Source: Burkholderiales bacterium (GTDB taxonomy: Bacteria; Pseudomonadota; Gammaproteobacteria; Burkholderiales; Burkholderiaceae_E). From it: a stretch of 5,487 nt of DNA. The stretch covers positions 2,751,860 to 2,757,346 of the forward strand of contig CP070753.1 of the NCBI GenBank assembly GCA_020348765.1, written 5' to 3'. This document shows positions 1 to 4,582 of the stretch, one piece after another (position 1 is the first letter of the stretch; each line of letters begins with the position of its first letter). The notes under the pieces were generated by a model. The model was not told the DNA's origin, searched no databases, and saw only the letters and a program-made list of their open reading frames with translations. A program made the position numbers and the translations under genes.

Positions 1-1
1 C

Positions 2-268
2 CGTAGTCTTTCCAGGCAATGGCGCCTGGGTTGTTTCTCCGGCAATTCCGGGCAGCAGGCGCGGCTGGTCGGCCTGGCGCCTGACCTGGCCTCGGCCTCG
101 GTCGCGCTGAACACTTCGTGCATCTACGCCGGCCAGGCGATCGGGGCCGGGTCCGGAGGCGTGTTGATCACGCTCGGCGGCCTGCAGCTGCTGCCCTGGG
201 CGGCAGCCATCGGCATGGCGCTGTCGCTCTGGATCTCGCTGCAGTTGCGTTCAAGCGCTGCGGCCTGA
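2..268 (+). CDS. MFS transporter, C-terminal fragment (5' end outside window)
   Basis: This is the last 88 codons of a major facilitator superfamily transporter of the drug/sugar-efflux (DHA1-like) kind, an inner-membrane secondary transporter; the substrate cannot be inferred. The reading frame gives a segment of the type GCFSGNSGQQARL, then LAPDLASASVALNTS and a glycine-rich GQAIGAGSGG stretch. From memory this series is typical of helices 10-11 of this subfamily. It ends with a hydrophobic last helix (about 30 residues, rich in Leu, Ala and Ile) and a short polar tail before TGA at 266-268. The first six or so visible residues (RSLSRQ) are more charged than expected for the membrane segment that normally precedes this motif, so the extreme left edge may be divergent or carry a sequence error. 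The last 18 bp overlap the end of the convergent gene on the minus strand. Confidence 0.82.
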   Translation, partial: RSLSRQWRLGCFSGNSGQQARLVGLAPDLASASVALNTSCIYAGQAIGAGSGGVLITLGGLQLLPWAAAIGMALSLWISLQLRSSAAA

Positions 269-646
269 GCGTGCCCCGAGGCTGCGCACGGCCTCGGCGA
301 CCCGCATGCCGGCACGCAGGCCCAGTCGCGCGGCGGCCCGGTTGACCTCGGTGATGACGCCGTGCTCGAGTCCGTCTGCCGCATCGCCGATGCGCGCGCT
401 CTGGTGCCCGTAGACGGCGCAGGCCGCGTCGATACCCTGCAGCATGTCCAGCGCGATCACGCCGGCCCGGTCCTTGCCGACACCGGCGTCGTTGAAGAAC
501 ACCGCATGCGGCGGCCGCGGGATCGACAGCGCATAACGGGCGGCCGACGCGCCGCCGTGCGAACCGGACACGATCACGGCGCCCACGGCCGCCGGCTCGA
601 TGGCCGCGATCGAGTCGAGCAGCAACAGCGTCCGGGCCTCGCTCAC
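251..646 (-). CDS. Conserved hypothetical protein, 131 aa, coupled to dioxygenase gene
   Basis: I do not recognise a named family. The protein is small, with no signal peptide or membrane helix, so it is probably cytosolic. Its polar motifs look like conserved active-site or ligand-binding loops: SGSHGG at residues 27-32, FFNDAGVGKD at 50-59 and HQSARIGDAADG at 81-92, followed by ITEVN near 98-102. The hydrophobic strand VGAVIVSGSHGG leading into a Ser/His/Gly loop resembles a Rossmann-like alpha/beta fold, but that is inference. The start is GTG at 646-644, which overlaps the TGA of the upstream dioxygenase gene as GTGA. A GGGAG Shine-Dalgarno at 659-655 sits 8 nt before it. The same frame stays open much further upstream, but that part is out-of-frame dioxygenase sequence and was excluded. 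The tight coupling suggests production in proportion to the dioxygenase, with a possible accessory or metabolic partner role. Confidence 0.78.
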   Translation of the reverse strand: MSEARTLLLLDSIAAIEPAAVGAVIVSGSHGGASAARYALSIPRPPHAVFFNDAGVGKDRAGVIALDMLQGIDAACAVYGHQSARIGDAADGLEHGVITEVNRAAARLGLRAGMRVAEAVRSLGARSGRSA

Positions 647-1494
647 GTGAGCGGCTCCCGATCGGTGTCCGTGCGCCGGGTCGCGGCGAGCGCGATCGGC
701 ACCCCTTCGGCACCGAAGGCCAGCACGTCCATGGCCAGCACGCCGTAGGCGGCACCGACATGGATCGGTAGGCCGACGCCCTCGCCGCCGGCCGCGAACG
801 CGAAGTGCAGCGGGAGCAGGTGCTCGTCGGTCGGATGGTTGCGGGCGGCTTCGGGCGCCCGCGCGCGATAGTCGGCGAGCGCCTCGGCATCGGCCCGCTC
901 GAGCGCCGCATGGGCCCAGCGCCGGAAGGCCTCGACCCAGGCCGGCACCGGCGCGGTGCGCCCGCTTCGGTTCACTGCGCGCAGATTGTGTGTCAGGCTG
1001 CCCGAGCCGATCAGCAGCACGCCTTCGGCGCGCAGCGGCGCCAGCGCGCGACCCAGCGCCATGTGCCCGGCCGCGTCGACATGCGGCTGGGCCAGCTGCA
1101 CCAGCGGCACGTCGCCGTCCGGATACATCGCCGCGAGCGGGATCCACATGCCGTGATCGATCGCATCGCGCGCGCTGGGCTCGGCCTCGATGCCCGCTGC
1201 CGCCAGCAGCGACAGCGCGCGGTCGGCCACGTCGCGCGCACCGGTCGTCTCGTAGCTCAGCCGGTACAACTCGGCCGGAAACCCGTGGAAGTCGTGCTCG
1301 GCCGACTGGCGCGGCGCGCTGGCGACTTGTACCGGACCGGAGCTCGCCCAGTGCGGCGAGAGCATCAGCACTGCACGCGGGCGCGGCAGCGCCGCGCCGA
1401 TGTGTTGCCAGGCGCGGCGCGCGGGGTCGCCGTCCACGGCGACCATCGGCGAACCGTGCGAGATGAACAGCGTCGGGTAGCTGGGTGATGGCAT
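643..1494 (-). CDS. Class III extradiol dioxygenase, YgiD/4,5-DOPA dioxygenase type
   Basis: A 283-residue cytosolic metalloenzyme of the LigB-like superfamily, DODA/YgiD branch. Members open catechol rings such as that of L-DOPA with O2; the physiological substrate in bacteria is often unknown. The signature histidines are all present: SHGSP (His13), SPHW (His48), the SLTHN motif (His169) and DEHLLPL (His225). These correspond to the metal-binding histidines of E. coli YgiD, compared from memory. HDFHGFP (67-73) and DHGMWIPL (113-120) also match the family. Length is close to the usual 260-270, with a slightly longer C-terminus. The chosen ATG (1494-1492) puts the family's N-terminal strand and SHGSP at the normal distance from the start. 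The frame is open upstream to 1752, but that stretch crosses the 13-bp repeat and the LysE gene and looks non-coding. No good Shine-Dalgarno is visible. The TGA overlaps the GTG of the next gene, so the two form one transcription unit. Confidence 0.92.
   Translation of the reverse strand: MPSPSYPTLFISHGSPMVAVDGDPARRAWQHIGAALPRPRAVLMLSPHWASSGPVQVASAPRQSAEHDFHGFPAELYRLSYETTGARDVADRALSLLAAAGIEAEPSARDAIDHGMWIPLAAMYPDGDVPLVQLAQPHVDAAGHMALGRALAPLRAEGVLLIGSGSLTHNLRAVNRSGRTAPVPAWVEAFRRWAHAALERADAEALADYRARAPEAARNHPTDEHLLPLHFAFAAGGEGVGLPIHVGAAYGVLAMDVLAFGAEGVPIALAATRRTDTDREPLT
655..659 (-). promoter_or_regulatory. Shine-Dalgarno GGGAG of the 131-aa gene
   Basis: GGGAG on the minus strand lies inside the last codons of the dioxygenase gene, 8 nt before the GTG at 646. 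It supports that GTG as the true start, rather than any of the upstream in-frame codons, and suggests re-initiation or independent ribosome entry at the coupled junction. Confidence 0.6.
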
Positions 1495-1562
1495 GGGCTG
1501 CGCCGCAGGCGGACACGGGTCGGTGCGCTCGATTGTCGCCGATCGCGGGCCGCTTCGCTGGC

Positions 1563-1627
1563 GAACACGCCGGGTGAACACGCCGGGTGAACACGCCGGG
1601 TGAACACGCCGGGCGAACACGCCGGGC
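1563..1627. repeat. 13-bp tandem repeat, five copies
   Basis: Five uninterrupted copies of GAACACGCCGGGY start at 1563, 1576, 1589, 1602 and 1615. The first three end in T and the last two in C; otherwise they are identical. The array lies in the intergenic region between the divergent dioxygenase and LysE genes, about 70 bp upstream of the dioxygenase ATG and about 57 bp upstream of the LysE ATG. The unit length is not a multiple of three and no gene is likely to cross it, so copy-number changes would alter promoter spacing rather than a protein. Its function is unknown; slipped-strand expansion is the simplest origin. Confidence 0.95.
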
Positions 1628-1667
1628 GACCGGCCGGCGTTGCCAGGCCCCGTGGACTTGCGAGCGG

Positions 1668-1676
1668 TGCTAGCAT
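1668..1676 (+). promoter_or_regulatory. Candidate extended -10 promoter for the LysE gene (leaderless start)
   Basis: TGCTAGCAT fits an extended -10 (TGn followed by TAGCAT, 4 of 6 matches to TATAAT). It ends 8 nt before the ATG at 1685, so transcription would begin at or next to the start codon. No Shine-Dalgarno lies close to that ATG; a GAGCGG at 1662-1667 is too distant. There is no convincing -35 at 16-18 bp spacing, as is common for extended -10 promoters. This is inferred from motif and position only. Confidence 0.45.
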
Positions 1677-1684
1677 GCGCTGCG

Positions 1685-2311
1685 ATGGCGCTGCAGACCT
1701 GGCTGGCATTTGTTGCCGCATCGACGATCCTGCTGCTGATCCCGGGCCCCACGATCCTGCTGGTCGTGTCCTACGCGCTCGGGCAGGGCCGGCGGGTCGC
1801 GCTGCCGATGGCAATCGGAGTCGGCCTCGGAGATCTCACCGCGATGGGCGCGTCGATGCTGGGGCTGGGTGCGCTGCTGGCAACCTCGGCCACCGCGTAC
1901 ACGGCCCTCCGGTGGACCGGTGCCGCCTATCTGGTGGTGCTCGGCGTGCGGCTGTGGCGGGCCGGTGGCGCGTTTGCCGTGCGTCCCACCAGGGGCCGGG
2001 CGCAGCCGATACGGATGCTGGGCCACGCCTGGCTCACCACCGCGCTCAATCCGAAGAGCATCACGTTCTTCGTCGCGTTTCTGCCCCAGTTCATCGACCC
2101 GGGCCGTCCGTACGGGGCCCAGATGGCGATCTTCCTGGCCACGTTCGTCGCGCTGGCGCTGGCCAATGCATTCGCCTACGCGCTTGCGGCTTCGAGCGCG
2201 GGCGCCGCGGTGCGCGATCCGCGCCTGGTACGCGCGCTGCACCGCAGCGGCGGTGCCCTGCTGATCGGTGCCGGGCTGTTCGCGCTGCTGGCCAGGTCGC
2301 AGCCGCGCTGA
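1685..2311 (+). CDS. LysE/RhtB-family amino-acid or metabolite exporter
   Basis: A 208-residue inner-membrane exporter of the LysE/RhtB translocator family. Members export amino acids (lysine, homoserine, threonine, leucine) or related small molecules using the proton-motive force; this one's substrate is not predictable. Family marks in order are: a first helix ending in IPGPT (19-23); the GVGLGD segment (45-50) opening the second helical region; LRWTGAAYLVVLGVRLWR (75-92); a polar loop (about 93-115); LNPKSITFFVAFLPQF (121-136); and two C-terminal hydrophobic helices (about 145-172 and 189-203). Length is normal for the family (about 200-210). The ATG at 1685 places the first helix correctly; an ATG at 1675 is in another frame. 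The gene runs divergently from the dioxygenase operon and ends 13 bp from the convergent transglycosylase gene. It appears to be transcribed alone, possibly as a leaderless mRNA. Confidence 0.93.
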   Translation: MALQTWLAFVAASTILLLIPGPTILLVVSYALGQGRRVALPMAIGVGLGDLTAMGASMLGLGALLATSATAYTALRWTGAAYLVVLGVRLWRAGGAFAVRPTRGRAQPIRMLGHAWLTTALNPKSITFFVAFLPQFIDPGRPYGAQMAIFLATFVALALANAFAYALAASSAGAAVRDPRLVRALHRSGGALLIGAGLFALLARSQPR

Positions 2312-2324
2312 GCCCGGTCCGCGC

Positions 2325-3644
2325 TCACCGAGCCGCGGGCAGCGCCTCGAGCATCGTCACGCCCGCGCGCCCGGTGGGCTCCAGCCCGAGCCGCGACTGC
2401 TCGATGCGGATCGCGGCCCGGGTGCGTGCGCCGATCAACCCGTCGACCGGTCCGATGTCATGGCCGCGCGCCCGGAGACGGCGCTGCAGCTCCCGGCGCT
2501 GCGCGCGGTCCAGTCCCGGGTCTTCGGTCGGCCAGGCGACGGCGAACGGCCCGGCGCCGCGGAGCCGGTCGGCCAGGTGCGCGATCGCCAGCGCATAGCT
2601 CTCGGATGCGTTGTAGCGAACGATGGCGTCGAAGTTTCGGAACACCAGGAACGCGGGGCCGATGCCGCCGTTGCCGGCGGCCTTCGCCGACCGATCGGCA
2701 AGCGCCGGTACCAGCGCGGCGGCACGACTCGCGCCGGACAACCCCAGTGCTTCGGGATCGATCGGTCGTGCGTCGACATGCACGATGCCGCCCCGGATCC
2801 AGGCTGCGAGCGGCCGCTTGTTGCGGCGGCCGGCCGACGCCGGATCGAAGTCGGGCGGCAGCCGCACCTCGAATCCCCAGGGCTCGCCGCTGCGCCATCC
2901 GGCCCGCTCGAGGAAGCTGGCGCTGGAGGCCAGCGCGTCGGGCACGCTGTCGACGATGTCCCGGCGGCCGTCACCGTCCAGATCGACCGCGGTACGCAGG
3001 AAGGTCGACGGCATGAACTGGGTCTGGCCGAACGCGCCGGCCCAGGATCCGACGAAGCGCGCAGGGTCGACGTGGCCCTGCTCGAGGATCTGCAGCGCGG
3101 CCAGCAGTTCGCCGCCGAAGAACGACTGCCGGCGCCCGAAGCACGCGAGCGTCGCCAGCGAGCGCAGCACCGGCCGCTGGCCGAAGCGCCTGCCGTAGTC
3201 GCTCTCGATACCCCACACCGCGACGACGACCGCCCGATCGACGCCGAAGCGGCGTTCGATCGCATCCAGGCTCGTGCGCCAGGCGTCGAGGGCGGCACGC
3301 CCGTCGCGGATTCGCTCCGCGTCGACCAGTGGCGCCAGGTAGTCCCAGATCGGCGTGCGGAACTCGGGCTGCGTCTGCAGCAGCCCGAGCACCCCCGGGT
3401 CGGGCAGCAGTGCGCGCGTGTGCCGATCGAAGGTCTCGGCGCGAAGGCCGCGGGCCAGGGCCTGTTCCCGCAGTCGCGCCAGGCATGCGGCGAGCGTGGC
3501 CGCGGACCGCTGTCCGGCCGCCCCGCCCGTGGCGGCCGCATCGGTTGCGCCCCCGGCAAGAGCCGGGTCCGCACCGCAGGCGATCACGAGCGCCGCGGCG
3601 CCCAGCGCTGCCCGGGCGCCGGAGCCCGCGCGCGGCCTGGTCAC
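2325..3644 (-). CDS. Lytic murein transglycosylase, MltB-type lipoprotein with peptidoglycan-binding domain
   Basis: A 439-residue enzyme that cleaves the MurNAc-GlcNAc bond of peptidoglycan with formation of 1,6-anhydro-MurNAc. The N-terminus is a lipoprotein signal: basic start, hydrophobic stretch and lipobox VIAC with Cys23. Residue +2 is Gly, so outer-membrane sorting is expected. The SLT_2/MltB domain spans about 50-350. It has the catalytic glutamate in WGIESDYG (Glu147), GSWAGAFGQTQFMPSTF (199-215) and an EF-hand-like DLDGDGRRD (221-229) matching the calcium loop known in Slt35/MltB. FRNFDAIVRYNASESYALAI (336-355) is also typical. A PG_binding_1 domain follows (about 376-436, with GPVDGLIGARTRAAI). 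The start is GTG at 3644-3642, overlapping the cytochrome TGA as GTGA. It is preferred because the signal peptide begins right there; the open frame continues upstream only through antiparallel or out-of-frame sequence. The Shine-Dalgarno is weak, so translation probably depends on coupling. Confidence 0.94.
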   Translation of the reverse strand: MTRPRAGSGARAALGAAALVIACGADPALAGGATDAAATGGAAGQRSAATLAACLARLREQALARGLRAETFDRHTRALLPDPGVLGLLQTQPEFRTPIWDYLAPLVDAERIRDGRAALDAWRTSLDAIERRFGVDRAVVVAVWGIESDYGRRFGQRPVLRSLATLACFGRRQSFFGGELLAALQILEQGHVDPARFVGSWAGAFGQTQFMPSTFLRTAVDLDGDGRRDIVDSVPDALASSASFLERAGWRSGEPWGFEVRLPPDFDPASAGRRNKRPLAAWIRGGIVHVDARPIDPEALGLSGASRAAALVPALADRSAKAAGNGGIGPAFLVFRNFDAIVRYNASESYALAIAHLADRLRGAGPFAVAWPTEDPGLDRAQRRELQRRLRARGHDIGPVDGLIGARTRAAIRIEQSRLGLEPTGRAGVTMLEALPAAR

Positions 3645-3973
3645 CGGCCCGGTCGTAGCGCCGCCTTCTGCTCCAGGCAGATCTGCGCCGGGCACGGGTA
3701 TCCGTAGTAGCTGTCGTTCAGGTAGACGGCGACGTCGTCGATCTCCTCGCTCTTCCAGACCCCGCCCTGCGCGGCATCCCAGCGCGCGACCTGCGCCCGG
3801 ATCGCATCGAAGCTGCGCGCCTTGCGCGATTCGCGCCGGTGCACGCTCTCCGAGTGGCAGCCGACGCAGCGCGCCTCGTACAGGATGCGGCCGCGGGCCT
3901 TGTCCGCTGCCAGCGCTTGCGCAGCGAGCGGTGCGATCAGACAGACGACGACGGCGGCGACGAGCGACTTCAC
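3641..3973 (-). CDS. Small periplasmic c-type cytochrome
   Basis: A 110-residue secreted monohaem cytochrome c. It has a Sec signal peptide (MKS, then a hydrophobic stretch, then AQALA; likely cleavage after Ala22) and one haem-binding CVGCH at 36-40. The mature protein of about 88 residues also has the pattern HRRESRKARSFDAIRAQVARW (45-65) and EEIDDVAVYLNDSYYGYPC (76-94). From memory this resembles a family of short proteobacterial cytochromes with a DVxxYLNxxYY tail. It contains no methionine after residue 1, so the usual Met sixth ligand is absent. It has two further cysteines (Cys94, Cys99) near the C-terminus. The start is GTG at 3973, with a GGGAG Shine-Dalgarno 7 nt upstream; an ATG at 3991 would add six residues and lies upstream of that site. 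It is the first gene of a unit with the lytic transglycosylase. The electron partner is unknown. Confidence 0.9.
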   Translation of the reverse strand: MKSLVAAVVVCLIAPLAAQALAADKARGRILYEARCVGCHSESVHRRESRKARSFDAIRAQVARWDAAQGGVWKSEEIDDVAVYLNDSYYGYPCPAQICLEQKAALRPGR

Positions 3974-3980
3974 TTGCGGT

Positions 3981-3985
3981 CTCCC
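3981..3985 (-). promoter_or_regulatory. Shine-Dalgarno GGGAG of the cytochrome gene
   Basis: GGGAG on the minus strand, 7 nt before the GTG at 3973. It decides between the ATG at 3991 and the GTG at 3973 in favour of the GTG, and gives a normal signal peptide beginning MKS. Confidence 0.7.
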
Positions 3986-4045
3986 CTGCATTGCGGACGG
4001 CGCGCTCGGCCGTCCTGCCGGCGCGCGACACGTGCCGCACTTCCG

Positions 4046-4051
4046 ATTGTA
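4046..4051 (-). promoter_or_regulatory. Candidate -10 box for the cytochrome-transglycosylase unit
   Basis: TACAAT on the minus strand (5 of 6 matches to TATAAT) lies in the only AT-rich patch of this intergenic region. It would give a leader of about 65 nt before the cytochrome GTG. No strong -35 is visible at 16-18 bp, so the call rests on the -10 match and on position. Confidence 0.35.
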
Positions 4052-4077
4052 TGCATTGAACGGCTGAACGCGTCGAT

Positions 4078-4098
4078 CGGCGCACCGCCGCTGCGCCG
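4078..4098. other. GC-rich hairpin (7-bp stem, 7-nt loop)
   Basis: CGGCGCA at 4078-4084 and TGCGCCG at 4092-4098 form a perfect inverted repeat around a 7-nt loop. It is between the end of the thioesterase gene and the promoter region of the cytochrome gene. There is no T-run on either side, so it is at most a weak or factor-dependent terminator for the dehydrogenase-thioesterase transcript. Confidence 0.4.
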
Positions 4099-4171
4099 GC
4101 CCGGTCGCCGCTCAGTCGCCGCTCAGTCGCCGCTCAGTCGCCGCTCAGTCGCCGGCCCGGTCGCCGGCTCA
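4094..4171. repeat. 11-bp tandem repeat (four perfect copies) within a duplicated 17-bp flank
   Basis: Four perfect copies of TCGCCGCTCAG run from 4105 to 4148. A 17-bp sequence, CGCCGGCCCGGTCGCCG, occurs identically at 4094-4110 and 4150-4166, bracketing the array. A degenerate last copy (TCGCCGGCTCAG, one extra G) runs into the thioesterase stop codon at 4169-4171. On the minus strand each unit reads GACTGAGCGGC, which repeats the gene's last Asp codon plus TGA. Because the unit is 11 bp, the TGAs fall in all three minus-strand frames. The array probably arose by local duplication of the gene's 3' end. Confidence 0.92.
4151..4168 (-). terminator. Hairpin directly after the thioesterase stop, possible terminator
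   Basis: GCCGGC at 4151-4156 and GCCGGC at 4163-4168 can pair (the hexamer is its own reverse complement) around a 6-nt loop. The stem begins one base past the thioesterase stop codon. No T-tract follows on the minus strand, so this is not a classical intrinsic terminator. It could stabilise the mRNA 3' end or act with Rho. Confidence 0.3.
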
Positions 4172-4582
4172 GTCGAACAGCGCCTTGACCCAGTCCGGGA
4201 TCTCGAGCGAGACCATGCGGCGCGGATTTTCCGGGTGCGGCACGCCGATCGCGCGCACGCTCCAGGCCTCGACCAGCAGGTCCTCGCCGCGCACGATCCG
4301 GTGCTCGAGCCGGAACCGCTTCGGCTGCCAGTCGACCACGGACGACTCGACGACGATGCGCTCGCCGAACGTGGCCGGGCGCAGAAAACGTGCGCCGTTC
4401 TCGACCACGGGCACGCCCTTCCACCCGTGCTTGTGGACCATCGTCGGCTTGTCCAGCCCGGCCTCTTCGAACATGTGCCGCACGGCCGCATCGATCCAGC
4501 TGTAGAAGTTCGGATGGAACACGATTCCGGCCGGATCGCAGTCGCCCCACTCGACCGTGAACTCGATTCGGTACACCTTCAC
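4169..4582 (-). CDS. Acyl-CoA thioesterase, 4-hydroxybenzoyl-CoA thioesterase/YbgC-like hot-dog fold
   Basis: A 137-residue single hot-dog-fold protein predicted to hydrolyse an acyl- or aroyl-CoA thioester in the cytosol. The start of the fold carries the family signature EWGDCDPAGIVFHPNFYSWID (11-31). Asp16 aligns with catalytic Asp17 of the Pseudomonas CBS3 4-hydroxybenzoyl-CoA thioesterase, whose segment GDCDPAGIV is identical (from memory). The rest of the fold is seen in VPVVENGARFLRPATFGERIVVES (57-80) and the following strands. Length is normal for the family (about 130-145). Aromatic versus aliphatic acyl-CoA preference cannot be read from the sequence. The start is GTG at 4582-4580, inside the TGA of the upstream dehydrogenase gene (GTGA), with GAGGG 8 nt upstream. 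The stop codon lies in the edge copy of the 11-bp repeat. Coupling to a 2-hydroxyacid dehydrogenase suggests a shared catabolic or detoxification step. Confidence 0.92.
   Translation of the reverse strand: MKVYRIEFTVEWGDCDPAGIVFHPNFYSWIDAAVRHMFEEAGLDKPTMVHKHGWKGVPVVENGARFLRPATFGERIVVESSVVDWQPKRFRLEHRIVRGEDLLVEAWSVRAIGVPHPENPRRMVSLEIPDWVKALFD

Noticed and set aside
1532..1537. GACAAT on the minus strand as a -10 for the dioxygenase unit
   Set aside because: Only 4 of 6 matches and no supporting -35 or extended -10, so too weak to annotate as a promoter.
647..1594. Upstream extension of the 131-aa gene to a 447-codon frame
   Set aside because: The added part is the dioxygenase coding region in another frame and the 13-bp repeat; the GTG at 646 has a Shine-Dalgarno and the coupled position.
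1563..1627. CRISPR array
   Set aside because: The 13-bp and 11-bp repeats here are directly adjacent with no unique spacers, too short for CRISPR repeats, and no cas gene is present.
1495..1752. Upstream extension of the dioxygenase to 369 codons
   Set aside because: It crosses the 13-bp repeat and the start of the divergent LysE gene; family length and the SHGSP position fit the ATG at 1494.
2309..2327. Small inverted repeat TGAGC/GCTCA between the convergent LysE and transglycosylase stops
   Set aside because: A 5-bp stem formed mostly by the two facing TGA codons, with no T-run; it is not a credible terminator.
2268..3707. A 479-codon open frame on the plus strand covering the transglycosylase gene
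   Set aside because: It lies entirely antisense to a gene with clear MltB motifs, begins inside the LysE gene, and its translation is rich in Arg, Gly, Ala and Pro with no domain pattern. Long antisense frames are expected in GC-rich DNA.
3645..4085. Upstream extension of the transglycosylase to 586 codons
   Set aside because: It would run through the whole cytochrome gene out of frame and place the lipoprotein signal peptide inside the protein.
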